From: Lachnospiraceae bacterium
GTDB lineage: Bacteria; Bacillota; Clostridia; Lachnospirales; Lachnospiraceae
Direction: 5' to 3'
Assembly (NCBI GenBank): GCA_024692955.1
Contig: JAILLW010000076.1
Span: forward strand, 1 to 33,015
Length of the DNA stretch: 33,015 bases
The translations under genes were made by a program, and so were the position numbers. The notes beneath the pieces were generated by a model, which saw nothing but the letters and a program-made list of their open reading frames with translations, did no database searches and was not told where the DNA came from. Of the stretch, positions 1 through 7,936 are shown piece after piece; positions within the stretch are counted from its first letter, which is position 1; the number at the start of each line of letters is the position of its first letter.

Positions 1-99
1 GCAGCCGTTCGTGAAGGAGATATTCGAGATGATATTTCCCTCGATGTCAAAATCGATGGCGGTGGAACAGGTTCCTTTGGTCTTGTAAGTGTAATGCAT
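1..99 (-). CDS. TSCPD domain protein (TIGR03905-like), C-terminus cut by window edge
   Basis: The first 33 codons of a minus-strand gene are present; the rest lies beyond base 1. The start ATG is at 99-97, with an ideal GGAGG at 106-110. The visible N-terminus (MHYTYKTKGTCSTAIDF, then a DIEGN turn and a conserved NGC ending) matches the small TSCPD-domain family of about 80-90 residues. That domain resembles the C-terminal domain of vitamin B12-dependent ribonucleotide reductase, but the role of the free-standing form is not established. It starts 26 bases downstream of the glnA-type stop codon and is probably co-transcribed with it. The family assignment rests on the N-terminus only. Confidence 0.75.
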   Translation of the reverse strand, partial: MHYTYKTKGTCSTAIDFDIEGNIISNISFTNGC

Positions 100-125
100 G
101 ATATTCCTCCGTTGCTTCCGGGATC

Positions 126-1556
126 TTACAGGTCGTAGTACTTCGCGAATTCCGCCGGATGAGGAAGCCGCGTGATCTCCGCGGAAGCCTTGCGGCAGCG
201 GGCGATGATCGTATCAAGGAGACGCTGGGGGAATACACCGCCGGCCGTCAGATAGTCATGATCCTTCTCGAGCTCGCTGACGGCTTCGTCAAGAGTGGTC
301 GGAAGCCCGGTGAGCTTTGCCTTTTCCTCTTCGGGCAGCGTATAAAGGTTGCAGTCGAAGGGACCCCATCCCTTGGCGTGGGGATCGATCCTGTTTTTGA
401 TCCCGTCCAGTCCCGCCATCAGGATCGCGGAGTATGCGAAATAAGGATTGCAGGTGGCATCCGGGTTCCGGAGCTCGAACCGTTTGGTCTCCGGGGTCTT
501 CGCGTAGGCGGGGATCCGGATCACGGCACTCCGGTTGCTCATTGCGTAGCCGATGGTCACCGGCGCCTCAAAGCCGGGGATCAGGCGCTTATAGGAGTTC
601 GTGGAGGGATTCGTGATGGCGCAGAGACTTCTTGCGTGGGTCAGCAGTCCGCCCATGAACCAGTGCGCTTCCTGACTGAGCTGGGCGTAGCCGTCGGCAT
701 CGTAGAATACCGGCTTCCCGTCCTTGAAAAGAAGCATATGCACATGCATTCCGCTCCCGGCTTCGGCAGCAAGAGGCTTCGGCATAAAGGTGGCCGTGCA
801 TCCGTCGAGGACTGCTTCATTCTTGATCACGTATTTCGCGGACATGGTATCGTCGGCGAGCTTTAACATATCATCCAGCTCAACCTCGATCTCCATCTGA
901 CCGCTGCCGCCGACTTCGGGATGATGGTACTTTACATTTACGCCCCAGTCCTTCAGGGAAAGGCACATACGGCTGCGAAGATCGTTGCGGATATCGGTGG
1001 GCAGGGAGTTGTGATAACCGGCACCGGGCAGTACCTGATAGCCGTTGTTGCTGTCATCGTACCCGGAAGCATAGCCCGCCTGCGCGGTGAAGATCTCGGT
1101 GAACATATCGTAGTAGTCGGTATTGTATTTCACTTCGTCAAAGATATAGAATTCGTATTCGGGGCCGATGACCATCCGGTCTGCAACTCCGGTTTCCTTC
1201 ATATATTCCAGGGCGCGGATCGCGACGTTTCTCGGATACTGGTCAAACATCCTGTTTTCCGGAAGATCGATGATCCTCACATCGCCGATCATGGAAAGGG
1301 TGGGGATCTCGCAGTAACGGTCGATCACGGCGGAGTCGAGCACCGGAATGAAGACCATATCGGATTTTTCCACGGGCGCGTAGCCGTAATTGGAGGCATC
1401 GAAGCCGATCCCCAGCTTCATGGTATCCTCCGTCAGGCGCTCCGCCGGAATGGACAGGTGGCGCCAGCGGCCGTCAATGTCCGTCAGCTTGAAATCGATC
1501 ATCTCGATCCCTTCCTCGCGGATCAGGTTCTGAATGTCTTGAAGTGTTTTTTTCAT
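126..1556 (-). CDS. glnA: Glutamine synthetase, type I (GSI)
   Basis: ATP-dependent ligation of ammonia to glutamate, 476 residues, cytosolic dodecamer in known GSI. The start is ATG 1556-1554 behind AGGAGGG; an in-frame ATG 11 codons upstream lacks a ribosome binding site. Visible motifs are the beta-grasp segment with EKSDM, the GPEYEFYIF glutamate-site strand, GSGMHVHM (ATP/metal histidine), NPSTNSYKRLIPG with the mobile loop after it, NRSAVIRIP and a C-terminal HPAEFAKYYDL resembling the enterobacterial ending. The adenylylation-loop tyrosine is kept as NLYTLPEEE, but the usual Asp after it is Thr. No adenylyltransferase is visible in the window, so regulation by adenylylation is unproven. 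The gene is transcribed away from the glycan operon, and its leader carries a 14-bp direct repeat. A second, unrelated glutamine synthetase (GSIII) lies at 21983. Confidence 0.95.
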   Translation of the reverse strand: MKKTLQDIQNLIREEGIEMIDFKLTDIDGRWRHLSIPAERLTEDTMKLGIGFDASNYGYAPVEKSDMVFIPVLDSAVIDRYCEIPTLSMIGDVRIIDLPENRMFDQYPRNVAIRALEYMKETGVADRMVIGPEYEFYIFDEVKYNTDYYDMFTEIFTAQAGYASGYDDSNNGYQVLPGAGYHNSLPTDIRNDLRSRMCLSLKDWGVNVKYHHPEVGGSGQMEIEVELDDMLKLADDTMSAKYVIKNEAVLDGCTATFMPKPLAAEAGSGMHVHMLLFKDGKPVFYDADGYAQLSQEAHWFMGGLLTHARSLCAITNPSTNSYKRLIPGFEAPVTIGYAMSNRSAVIRIPAYAKTPETKRFELRNPDATCNPYFAYSAILMAGLDGIKNRIDPHAKGWGPFDCNLYTLPEEEKAKLTGLPTTLDEAVSELEKDHDYLTAGGVFPQRLLDTIIARCRKASAEITRLPHPAEFAKYYDL

Positions 1557-1580
1557 TGTTCCCTCCTGTTTTAACTGTTT

Positions 1581-1614
1581 AACTGTCATTCATTCAAATA
1601 AACTGTCATTCATT
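1581..1614. repeat. 14-bp direct repeat with 20-bp period in the glnA leader
   Basis: AACTGTCATTCATT occurs at 1581-1594 and again at 1601-1614, identical, with starts 20 bp apart (about two helical turns). A partial third AACTGTTT lies at 1573-1580. It sits between the glnA ribosome binding site and the likely transcription start, so it would fall within the 5' UTR or just downstream of the promoter. The spacing suits a dimeric DNA-binding protein or a repeated RNA element; no known motif was recognised. Confidence 0.6.
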
Positions 1615-1668
1615 AAGCCCTTTCGTCATTCTACTACACAATCAGGGTGCTTGTATAGTAAGGAAAAC

Positions 1669-1697
1669 TTGTTTATACAGGGTCAATGTGATAAAAT
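1669..1697 (+). promoter_or_regulatory. Sigma-A-type promoter of the glycan-like operon
   Basis: A TTGTTT -35 box at 1669-1674 is separated by exactly 17 bases from a TAAAAT -10 box at 1692-1697. It lies about 50 bases upstream of the first glycosyltransferase start codon and faces away from glnA. No equally good minus-strand promoter for glnA was found in the same interval. Confidence 0.6.
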
Positions 1698-1714
1698 CTG
1701 CGTGAATAAGAAAG

Positions 1715-1729
1715 CCCCGTAAAGCGGGG
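1715..1729. other. Small GC hairpin in the operon leader
   Basis: CCCCG at 1715-1719 pairs with CGGGG at 1725-1729 around a five-base loop. It is just downstream of the predicted promoter and 19 bases before the glycosyltransferase start. There is no T-tract on the plus strand, so it is not a plus-strand terminator; read on the minus strand it is followed by CTTTCTTATT, a weak terminator-like tail. Confidence 0.4.
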
Positions 1730-1748
1730 AAATGTAAGGTTTAACAGG

Positions 1749-2780
1749 ATGATCCTCAGCATTATCGTTCCCGTATACAATATGGCTTCGGACGGGAAGC
1801 TTAACTTCTGCCTCGACTCTCTGGTCTCCCAGACGGTGGAGGATTATGAGATCATTGCCGTGGATGACTGCTCGACGGACGATTCCATGCGGATCCTCAG
1901 GGAATATGAAGAAAAGTATCCCGACCGTTTCCGCGCGGTCCACAGCGAAAAAAACCGTCATCAGGGGGGTGCGAAGAACATCGGCCTCAGGATGGCGAAG
2001 GGGGACTGGATCGGCTTTATCGACGCGGATGACTGGATCCGGAAGGATATGTACGAGCGGCTGATCCGAAAGGCCGAAGAGACCGGTGCCGATGTGGCGG
2101 GCTGTGACTACAGCCTCGTCTATGAGCATACCTGGGAGACCGGAAAAGAGGTCGTGGCAAACAGCCGGCAGGATCAGACCGGCGAACTTGACCATGATAA
2201 AAGGGCAAGCCTTATCATGGACGGCGGCAGCCTTTGCGTGAAGATCTACCGGAGAAAGACGATCCTTGATAAGGAACTGTTCTTCCCGGAGGACATTTTC
2301 TATGAGGACAATGCCCTCAGCAACTCCTACCTTCTTCTCGCCGACAGGTTCGAATACATCCCGGAGCCCATGTATTATTATTATCAGCATGACACTTCGA
2401 CGGTGCATTCCTTTTCCGAACGACGCTGCCGCGACCGGATGGATGCCGGGCTCATTATGCTTGAGGAAGCGAAAAGGCATGGATTTTTTGAGGAATTCCG
2501 GGAAGAGATCGAATACAAGTTCACGCTGCTTTATTTTATTAATACACTTTTTACCTATATGCCCTGCGTAAAGCCCGCAAGGACGGGGTTCGTGAAGGAA
2601 CTCTGCGACGGCCTCCGGAAGGAATTTCCGGACTTTTCGAAGAACCGCTATTATCTTGAAAAGACGGACGCGGAGGAAAAGAAGCTGATCGCGATGGCCA
2701 TGAAGAGTCCGCTGCGCTTTTTTGTCTATTACAGGCTTTTATGGGGATACCGGAACCTCAGAAAGAGGCTCGGTAAATAA
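1749..2780 (+). CDS. Family 2 glycosyltransferase (GT-A fold)
   Basis: Inverting sugar transferase using a nucleotide-sugar donor, 343 residues. The N-terminus has the GT2 signature: IIVPVYN at 5-11, DDCSTDD at 39-45 (nucleotide-binding acidic patch), GGAKNIGL at 73-80, and the metal-binding DADD at 92-95. YED at 185-187 fits the catalytic ED of the family. The last 130 residues are basic, with no obvious transmembrane segment, ending in YRNLRKRLGK, suggesting a membrane-associated cytosolic protein. The start ATG has TAAGG nine bases upstream. It is the first gene behind the 1669 promoter, and 36 bases separate it from the next glycosyltransferase. Capsule, exopolysaccharide or teichoic-acid-like glycan is the likely product; donor and acceptor cannot be read from sequence. 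Confidence 0.9.
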   Translation: MILSIIVPVYNMASDGKLNFCLDSLVSQTVEDYEIIAVDDCSTDDSMRILREYEEKYPDRFRAVHSEKNRHQGGAKNIGLRMAKGDWIGFIDADDWIRKDMYERLIRKAEETGADVAGCDYSLVYEHTWETGKEVVANSRQDQTGELDHDKRASLIMDGGSLCVKIYRRKTILDKELFFPEDIFYEDNALSNSYLLLADRFEYIPEPMYYYYQHDTSTVHSFSERRCRDRMDAGLIMLEEAKRHGFFEEFREEIEYKFTLLYFINTLFTYMPCVKPARTGFVKELCDGLRKEFPDFSKNRYYLEKTDAEEKKLIAMAMKSPLRFFVYYRLLWGYRNLRKRLGK

Positions 2781-2816
2781 GACTTCGTCCGGGAAACGGG
2801 CGGGAAGGAAACGATC

Positions 2817-3884
2817 TTGAAGGACAGGATCTATGTCTGCCATACATTCTATCATGCCTATATCTCGACCGTGAAGGAACTGAACCTGCCCGATCATGAA
2901 CGGGGATCTGCCACACTGGTCCTAAGCACCATGTCCAACGATTTCGGGTCCTTCCGGGAAAAGGCTCTTTCCTCGGGGCTATTTGAAGACGTGGTCATGT
3001 TTGAGGAAAAAGAGGACGTTTTCTTCCCGGAGATCATGAAATATCATGAGGACCGGAAGAACGGCTTATTGAATCTCATTCAGAGGATGAAATATACGAA
3101 GCTTCTCGGAAAAGCCCAGGAGCCCTATGTACCCGTGGATTTTGCGGAATACAAAGATATCTTTGTATACTGCGATTCCGATCCGGTGGGATATTATCTG
3201 AATTACCGGAAGATTCCCTATCACGCGGTGGAGGACGGGCTCGATACGATCCGGTACTGTGATGACGCAAGATTCGGAAACCGGGGGCATTTCGGACTGA
3301 AGGCCTTCCTTGCGAAGCTGGGACTCATTTTTATCGAGAACGGCTATTCCAGATACTGTATCGATATGGAGGTCAACGATCTTTCCGGGATCCGGTATCT
3401 CCCCCCGAACTGCAGGGAAGTACCGCGAAAGGAGTTATCCCTCGGGATCCGGGATGAAGACCGGCATTATCTGACCGATATCTTTCTGGATGATCCGGAA
3501 CCTCTGCTTTCCGCTCTGCGGGCCGCGGATCCATCGAAGAAAAAGGTGATGATCCTTTCCGACCCCGTATGCGACGAAGAAACAAGAAAGAGGATCATGC
3601 GGGATATCGTCCGGGAATACACTCCGGATGCATCCGTGCTCATCAAGCCTCATCCGAGGGATAAGGTGGATTATACGGAGGACTTTTCGGACTGCCTGAT
3701 CATAAAGGGGCGGTTCCCGATGGAGGTACTGAACGAGATCCCGGAATTCCATGTGGATACGGTGGTTTCCATTCTGACGGTGGTGGATGCCATTGAATTC
3801 GCGGACCGGAAGATCTTTCTCGGTCCGGATTTTATGGACCGCTACGAGGATCCGCGTCTTCACAGACAAAATGAGATGATATGA
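2817..3884 (+). CDS. Glycosyltransferase resembling family 52 (sialyltransferase-like)
   Basis: Protein of 355 residues starting at TTG 2817, with AAGGAA about seven bases upstream; no ATG lies near in frame. The pattern is that of GT-B-type surface-glycan transferases: an N-terminal MKDRIYVCHTFYH segment, a central HAVEDGLDTIRY segment and a diagnostic IKPHPRDKVDY near residue 275, as in lipooligosaccharide/polysialic sialyltransferase-like families. A VDTVVSILTVVDAIEFA helix follows the KPHPRD motif. Family membership does not prove sialic acid: no sialic-acid synthesis genes are visible here, so another nonulosonate or a different sugar is possible. It is placed between the GT2 gene and the DUF4910 gene, whose ribosome binding site overlaps its stop codon. 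Confidence 0.65.
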   Translation: MKDRIYVCHTFYHAYISTVKELNLPDHERGSATLVLSTMSNDFGSFREKALSSGLFEDVVMFEEKEDVFFPEIMKYHEDRKNGLLNLIQRMKYTKLLGKAQEPYVPVDFAEYKDIFVYCDSDPVGYYLNYRKIPYHAVEDGLDTIRYCDDARFGNRGHFGLKAFLAKLGLIFIENGYSRYCIDMEVNDLSGIRYLPPNCREVPRKELSLGIRDEDRHYLTDIFLDDPEPLLSALRAADPSKKKVMILSDPVCDEETRKRIMRDIVREYTPDASVLIKPHPRDKVDYTEDFSDCLIIKGRFPMEVLNEIPEFHVDTVVSILTVVDAIEFADRKIFLGPDFMDRYEDPRLHRQNEMI

Positions 3885-3891
3885 GGTGTGT

Positions 3892-5202
3892 ATGTCTGAC
3901 CGAAACAATGCCGGAAAAAGAATGTATGAATTCGCGGGAAAGATCTTTCCGCTTTTTCGATCCATTACGGGAGAGGGCGTAAGGAAGACCCTTAAGCTTA
4001 TCGCGGATGAGACCGGCGCGGATATGAAGATCCTCGAGGTCCCGAGCGGAACGAAGGTCTTTGACTGGACCGTTCCTCCGGAGTGGGTGATCCGGGAAGC
4101 CTATATCGAAAACGAGGATCATAAGCGGATCATTGATGCGAAGGAGAACAATCTTCATGTCCTCGGGTATTCGACCCCGGTGGACCGGTGGGTGGAACTT
4201 GAAGAGCTGAAGGAGTTTGTATACACCGAGCCCTCCCAGCCGGAGGTGATCCCCTATGTGACAAGCTATTACCGGGAAAGATACGGTTTCTGCATGAGCG
4301 AGAACCTCCTCCGGTCTCTTCCCGACGGGCGGTATCATATGGTGATCGACAGCGAACTGATTCAGGGAAGCCTCTCCATCGGGGAGGTCGTGATCCCCGG
4401 AAAAAGTGAAAAGGAGATCTTCTTTTCCACCTATGTCTGCCATCCTTCCATGGCGGACAATGAATGCTCAGGACCTGCCCTTGCCGCGGAGCTCATCCGG
4501 TTTGTCTCTTCCCTTGAGGACAGGGAGTATACCTACCGCTTCGTATTCCTTCCGGAGACGATCGGCTCCATCACCTATCTTGCGACGGACGGAAGGCTTG
4601 CTCTCCTTAAGGAGCGGATGAAGGCGGGATTTGTGCTTTCCTGTGTCGGCGACGATCTTGCGTATTCGATGGTGGGATCCCGCTACGGGAAAACCCTTGC
4701 GGACCGCGCCCTGAAATGTGTCCTTAAAGGCCGGGGAGAGTTCCGGGATTATTCCTTCCGGGACCGGGGGTCCGACGAGAGACAGTACAACGCCCCCGGC
4801 ATCGATCTTCCGGTGGTCGCATTCTGCCGTTCCAAATACGGGACTTTCCCCGAATATCATACTTCTGCCGACAATATGGACTTTGTCTCTCCGGAAGGAT
4901 TCCAGGGGAGCTTTGATGTGATGAGCGAAGTCATCGAAGGACTCGAGAAAAACGGCTGTTACAGGATCAATGTCCTCGGCGAGCCGCAGCTCGGAAAAAG
5001 AGGCCTTTATTCGACGATCTCAAGGAAGGGGATCTATGACCGGATCCTGGTACAGAGGGATGTGATCGCCTACTGCGACGGGAGGAACGACCTGTTTGAT
5101 CTTTCGGAGAGGATCGGGGCGCCTCTATCCCATATCCTCGAGATCGTTGAGGAGCTTCTGGAACATAATCTGCTGGATAAGGATGAACGCGAGGGGGAGT
5201 GA
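3892..5202 (+). CDS. DUF4910/DUF2172 aminopeptidase-like zinc protein
   Basis: Protein of 436 residues with an M28-like aminopeptidase core and a C-terminal winged-helix segment, a family found repeatedly in surface-polysaccharide loci. Candidate metal ligands are H184 and D189 in CHPSMADNECSG, E222 in FLPETIGS and H323 in YHTSADN. The N-terminus carries RSITGEGVRKTLKLI, typical of the family, and DWTVPPEWVI near residue 60. ATG 3892 is chosen because GAGG overlapping the previous stop lies five bases before it; an in-frame GTG at 3886 would add two residues. The substrate is unknown. Intact ligands suggest an active hydrolase or amidase, perhaps acting on an amino-acid- or acyl-modified sugar, given the adenylation, carrier and acyltransferase genes downstream. 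Confidence 0.8.
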   Translation: MSDRNNAGKRMYEFAGKIFPLFRSITGEGVRKTLKLIADETGADMKILEVPSGTKVFDWTVPPEWVIREAYIENEDHKRIIDAKENNLHVLGYSTPVDRWVELEELKEFVYTEPSQPEVIPYVTSYYRERYGFCMSENLLRSLPDGRYHMVIDSELIQGSLSIGEVVIPGKSEKEIFFSTYVCHPSMADNECSGPALAAELIRFVSSLEDREYTYRFVFLPETIGSITYLATDGRLALLKERMKAGFVLSCVGDDLAYSMVGSRYGKTLADRALKCVLKGRGEFRDYSFRDRGSDERQYNAPGIDLPVVAFCRSKYGTFPEYHTSADNMDFVSPEGFQGSFDVMSEVIEGLEKNGCYRINVLGEPQLGKRGLYSTISRKGIYDRILVQRDVIAYCDGRNDLFDLSERIGAPLSHILEIVEELLEHNLLDKDEREGE

Positions 5203-5211
5203 AACGGGATC

Positions 5212-6048
5212 ATGAGCGAACTTGATTATGAAGCACTGCTTTCCCATGCGGGGATCGAAAAGGGGGATGTGATCGATGTCGCTTCGGATATGATCGGCAT
5301 CATGATGTTCTGCCGGAAGAGGAAGCTTTCCTTTTCGCCCGATTCGCTGATAGACGCGCTGAAGGAGCTGGTCGGAAAAGAAGGCACCGTGATGATCCGG
5401 ATGTTCAACTGGGATTTCTGCAAGGGGGCGGATTTTGATATTCGAACGACCCCGTCAAGGGTGGGAGCCCTCGGAAATACGGCTCTTAACCGGGAGGACT
5501 TTGTGCGGACGCATCATCCGCTCTACTCCTGGATGGTATGGGGAAAGGACCGGGATGTCCTCCTTAAAATGGAGAATAAGGCGGCTTTCGGAAAAGGAAC
5601 ACCCTTTGACTACCTCTATGAAGTCCGGGGGAAACAGCTTACCGTCGGAAACACCGTGGCGGATGCCTGTACCCAGATGCACCACTGCGAGGCGCTCTGC
5701 CGGGTGCCCTACCGGTATGAAAAGGAGTTTACCGGAAATTATACGGATGAAAACGGTGTGACTTCCCGGAGGACTTACAGCATGTATGTGAGACCTCTCA
5801 ATGTTTCCGTCGTAAATACGAATACGAATGAGGGGGAGCGGAGGAAAACGCTTCTTGACGCGGGGATCCTGAGGGAGTATTTTTACGAGGATACGCTTGA
5901 GTGCTCCTCGATCCTGCTTCATGAGGTAACGGATTTTTTCTGCAGGGATATCCGGGAGAATGAAGGAAAGTTCATCGTATCCGTGGACGGGAAGGAAGGC
6001 TATGCGGAAGCAGGGATCGACCCCCTTACGCTGGACTTCGGGATCTGA
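5212..6048 (+). CDS. AAC(3)-family N-acyltransferase
   Basis: Protein of 278 residues of the aminoglycoside 3-N-acetyltransferase fold (Antibiotic_NAT). Recognisable parts are the early GIEKGDVIDVASD strand, the SRVGALGNTAL segment, the catalytic-region THHPLYSW at 100-107, KGTPFDYL, LTVGNTVADACTQMHHCEA with the HxxE core, and RVPYRYEKEF. Family members transfer an acyl group, classically from acetyl-CoA, to an amine. In this operon resistance is an unlikely role; acylation of an amino sugar is more plausible. Because an adenylation enzyme and a carrier protein are encoded directly downstream, the donor could be a carrier-bound acyl or aminoacyl group rather than acetyl-CoA (inference). It starts nine bases after the DUF4910 stop. 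Confidence 0.8.
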   Translation: MSELDYEALLSHAGIEKGDVIDVASDMIGIMMFCRKRKLSFSPDSLIDALKELVGKEGTVMIRMFNWDFCKGADFDIRTTPSRVGALGNTALNREDFVRTHHPLYSWMVWGKDRDVLLKMENKAAFGKGTPFDYLYEVRGKQLTVGNTVADACTQMHHCEALCRVPYRYEKEFTGNYTDENGVTSRRTYSMYVRPLNVSVVNTNTNEGERRKTLLDAGILREYFYEDTLECSSILLHEVTDFFCRDIRENEGKFIVSVDGKEGYAEAGIDPLTLDFGI

Positions 6049-6089
6049 CGGATGATAAAGGGAACAGAGGGGGCTTTAACGGAGGTTTT

Positions 6090-7613
6090 ATGAAAGGAAA
6101 TATCACATATTATCTGGACGATACCGCGGAAAGGTTTCCGGAAAAGACCGCTTTTTCGGACGAGAAAAAGGAGATCACCTTCCGGCAGCTTCGAAACGGA
6201 GCGCTCCGGATTGCAGGGGAACTTGTCCGGAGAAAGATCTTTAAGAAACCGGTAGCCGTTTACCTTGACAAGGGGGTCGATGTGATCACCTCCTTTATGG
6301 GGGCGGCCTACAGCGTGAACTTTTATTCCCCCATCGATACGGGAATGCCGGAAGCCAGGATAAACCGGATCCTGTCCGTTCTTCAGCCCGCTATCGTGAT
6401 CACTTCCCCCGCGCTGAAAGAGGCCTTTTCGGCCTTTGATTATGAAGGGGAGTTTCTCCTTATCGACGACCGGCTGTATGAGGATGATACGGAGGAGAAA
6501 ACTGACACAAATGTCATTTTAGAACAGCGTTCGAGGGGGATCGATACGGATCTTCTCTATGTGCTCTTTACCTCCGGATCCACCGGGATCCCGAAGGGTG
6601 TTACCATCAACCACAGGGCTGTCATCGATTATTCGGACTGGGTCATCGAGACCTTTTCCGTAACGGAGGAGGACAGCTTCGGCAATCAGGCCCCTTTTTA
6701 TTTTGACAATTCGATCCTCGATATCTACAGCACGATCCGGACGGGAGCGACCTGCCACATCATTCCGGGAAGCCTCTTTTCACAGCCCGTTCCCCTGCTT
6801 GAATTCCTGAAGGAAAAGAAGATCAATACGATCTTCTGGGTGCCCTCCGCACTGATCGTGGTGGCGAAGCTGAAGGCGTTCCGGAATGTGGATCTTACGG
6901 GGACCCTTAAGAGGGTACTCTTCTGCGGGGAAGTGATGCCGAACAAACAGCTTAATATCTGGCGCCATTATCTTCCGGATGCGCTTTATGCGAACCTTTA
7001 CGGACCCACGGAGATCACGGATGCCTGTACATACTATATTGTCGACCGGGAGTTTACGGACGAGGAGCCGCTTCCCATCGGATACGCGATGGCAAATACG
7101 GACATTATCGTACTCGATGAGGAAAACAAAGCCGTGACGGAAAGCGGAAAGGTGGGGGAACTCTGCGTGCGCGGGACTTCACTTTCCATGGGATATTACA
7201 GCAATCCGGAAAAGACCGCGGAGGCCTTTGTGCAGAATCCGCAGAATCCTTTCGTTCCCGAGACGATCTACCGGACCGGAGATCTCGTAAAATACAATGA
7301 GAGAGGGGAACTTCTCTATCTTTCGAGAAAGGATTTTCAGATAAAGCATATGGGACACCGGATCGAACTCGGAGAGATCGAGACTGCGGTATCCTCGCTT
7401 GAGGAAGTGAATCTTAACTGCTGTCTCTACGATGAGGAGAAAAAGAAGATTGTCCTCTTCCTTGACGCGGACCTTGACCGCTCCGCCGTTAATAAGCGGA
7501 TCTCGAAACTCGTTCCGGAATACATGCTCCCGAACCGTGTGGTTTATATGGAGACCATGCCGGTGAACGCAAACGGGAAGATCGACCGGGTGAAACTGAA
7601 GGAATATCTGTAG
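6090..7613 (+). CDS. Stand-alone amino-acid/acyl adenylation enzyme (DltA-like)
   Basis: ANL-superfamily AMP-forming enzyme of 507 residues, the usual length of DltA and other free adenylation domains. Core motifs in order: FTSGSTGIPKG at 160-170 (phosphate loop), NQAPFYFDNSILD, LYGPTEITDACTYY, YRTGDLVKY, and the C-terminal lysine K497 in NANGKIDRVKL. All catalytic parts are present, so it should activate a carboxylate and load it on a carrier thiol. The start has GGAGG a few bases upstream. The carrier protein follows after 15 bases. DltB and DltD, which D-alanylation of teichoic acids needs, are absent from the window, so the substrate need not be D-alanine. Specificity residues cannot be decoded reliably by eye. 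Confidence 0.88.
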   Translation: MKGNITYYLDDTAERFPEKTAFSDEKKEITFRQLRNGALRIAGELVRRKIFKKPVAVYLDKGVDVITSFMGAAYSVNFYSPIDTGMPEARINRILSVLQPAIVITSPALKEAFSAFDYEGEFLLIDDRLYEDDTEEKTDTNVILEQRSRGIDTDLLYVLFTSGSTGIPKGVTINHRAVIDYSDWVIETFSVTEEDSFGNQAPFYFDNSILDIYSTIRTGATCHIIPGSLFSQPVPLLEFLKEKKINTIFWVPSALIVVAKLKAFRNVDLTGTLKRVLFCGEVMPNKQLNIWRHYLPDALYANLYGPTEITDACTYYIVDREFTDEEPLPIGYAMANTDIIVLDEENKAVTESGKVGELCVRGTSLSMGYYSNPEKTAEAFVQNPQNPFVPETIYRTGDLVKYNERGELLYLSRKDFQIKHMGHRIELGEIETAVSSLEEVNLNCCLYDEEKKKIVLFLDADLDRSAVNKRISKLVPEYMLPNRVVYMETMPVNANGKIDRVKLKEYL

Positions 7614-7628
7614 GAGATCAGGCAGAAA

Positions 7629-7856
7629 ATGGAAGAAAAGATCATTGCGATACTGAACGGGATCGATCCCGCCATCGAAAGCTATGACGGATCGAACATG
7701 CTCGAGGACGGGACCATCGATTCCTTCGAGGTGATCGACATCGTGGCGGCCCTCGAGGAGGAATTCGGGACGGAGATCGATGCCGCCCTCGTGATAGCGG
7801 AGAATTTCGCGAATAAAGAGGCGATCATTAAGATGATGCGGGGCGTCCTGGGGTAA
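7629..7856 (+). CDS. Acyl/peptidyl carrier protein (DltC-like)
   Basis: Acidic 75-residue four-helix carrier protein. The phosphopantetheine attachment serine is S32 in DGTIDSFEVIDIV, matching the carrier pattern D-S-hydrophobic-E/D. The partner is almost certainly the adenylation enzyme encoded 15 bases upstream, which would load it as a thioester in the cytosol. A GGAG lies about 12 bases before the ATG, slightly far. It closely resembles free carriers in decorating pathways rather than the fatty-acid ACP, because the context has no fab genes. An 80-base gap separates it from the next gene. Confidence 0.9.
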   Translation: MEEKIIAILNGIDPAIESYDGSNMLEDGTIDSFEVIDIVAALEEEFGTEIDAALVIAENFANKEAIIKMMRGVLG

Positions 7857-7936
7857 GGTTGCGCACTGAAACCGGCGGTCCCGTCTTCGCATGAGGCGGA
7901 GGATAGCATAAATAAGCGGCCGGAATACTCATAACC

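Noticed and set aside
6090-7856. Calling the pair dltA-dltC of a standard D-alanylation operon
   Set aside because: DltB and DltD are absent, and the neighbours are glycosyltransferases, AAC(3) and DUF4910; only DltA/DltC-like is supported.
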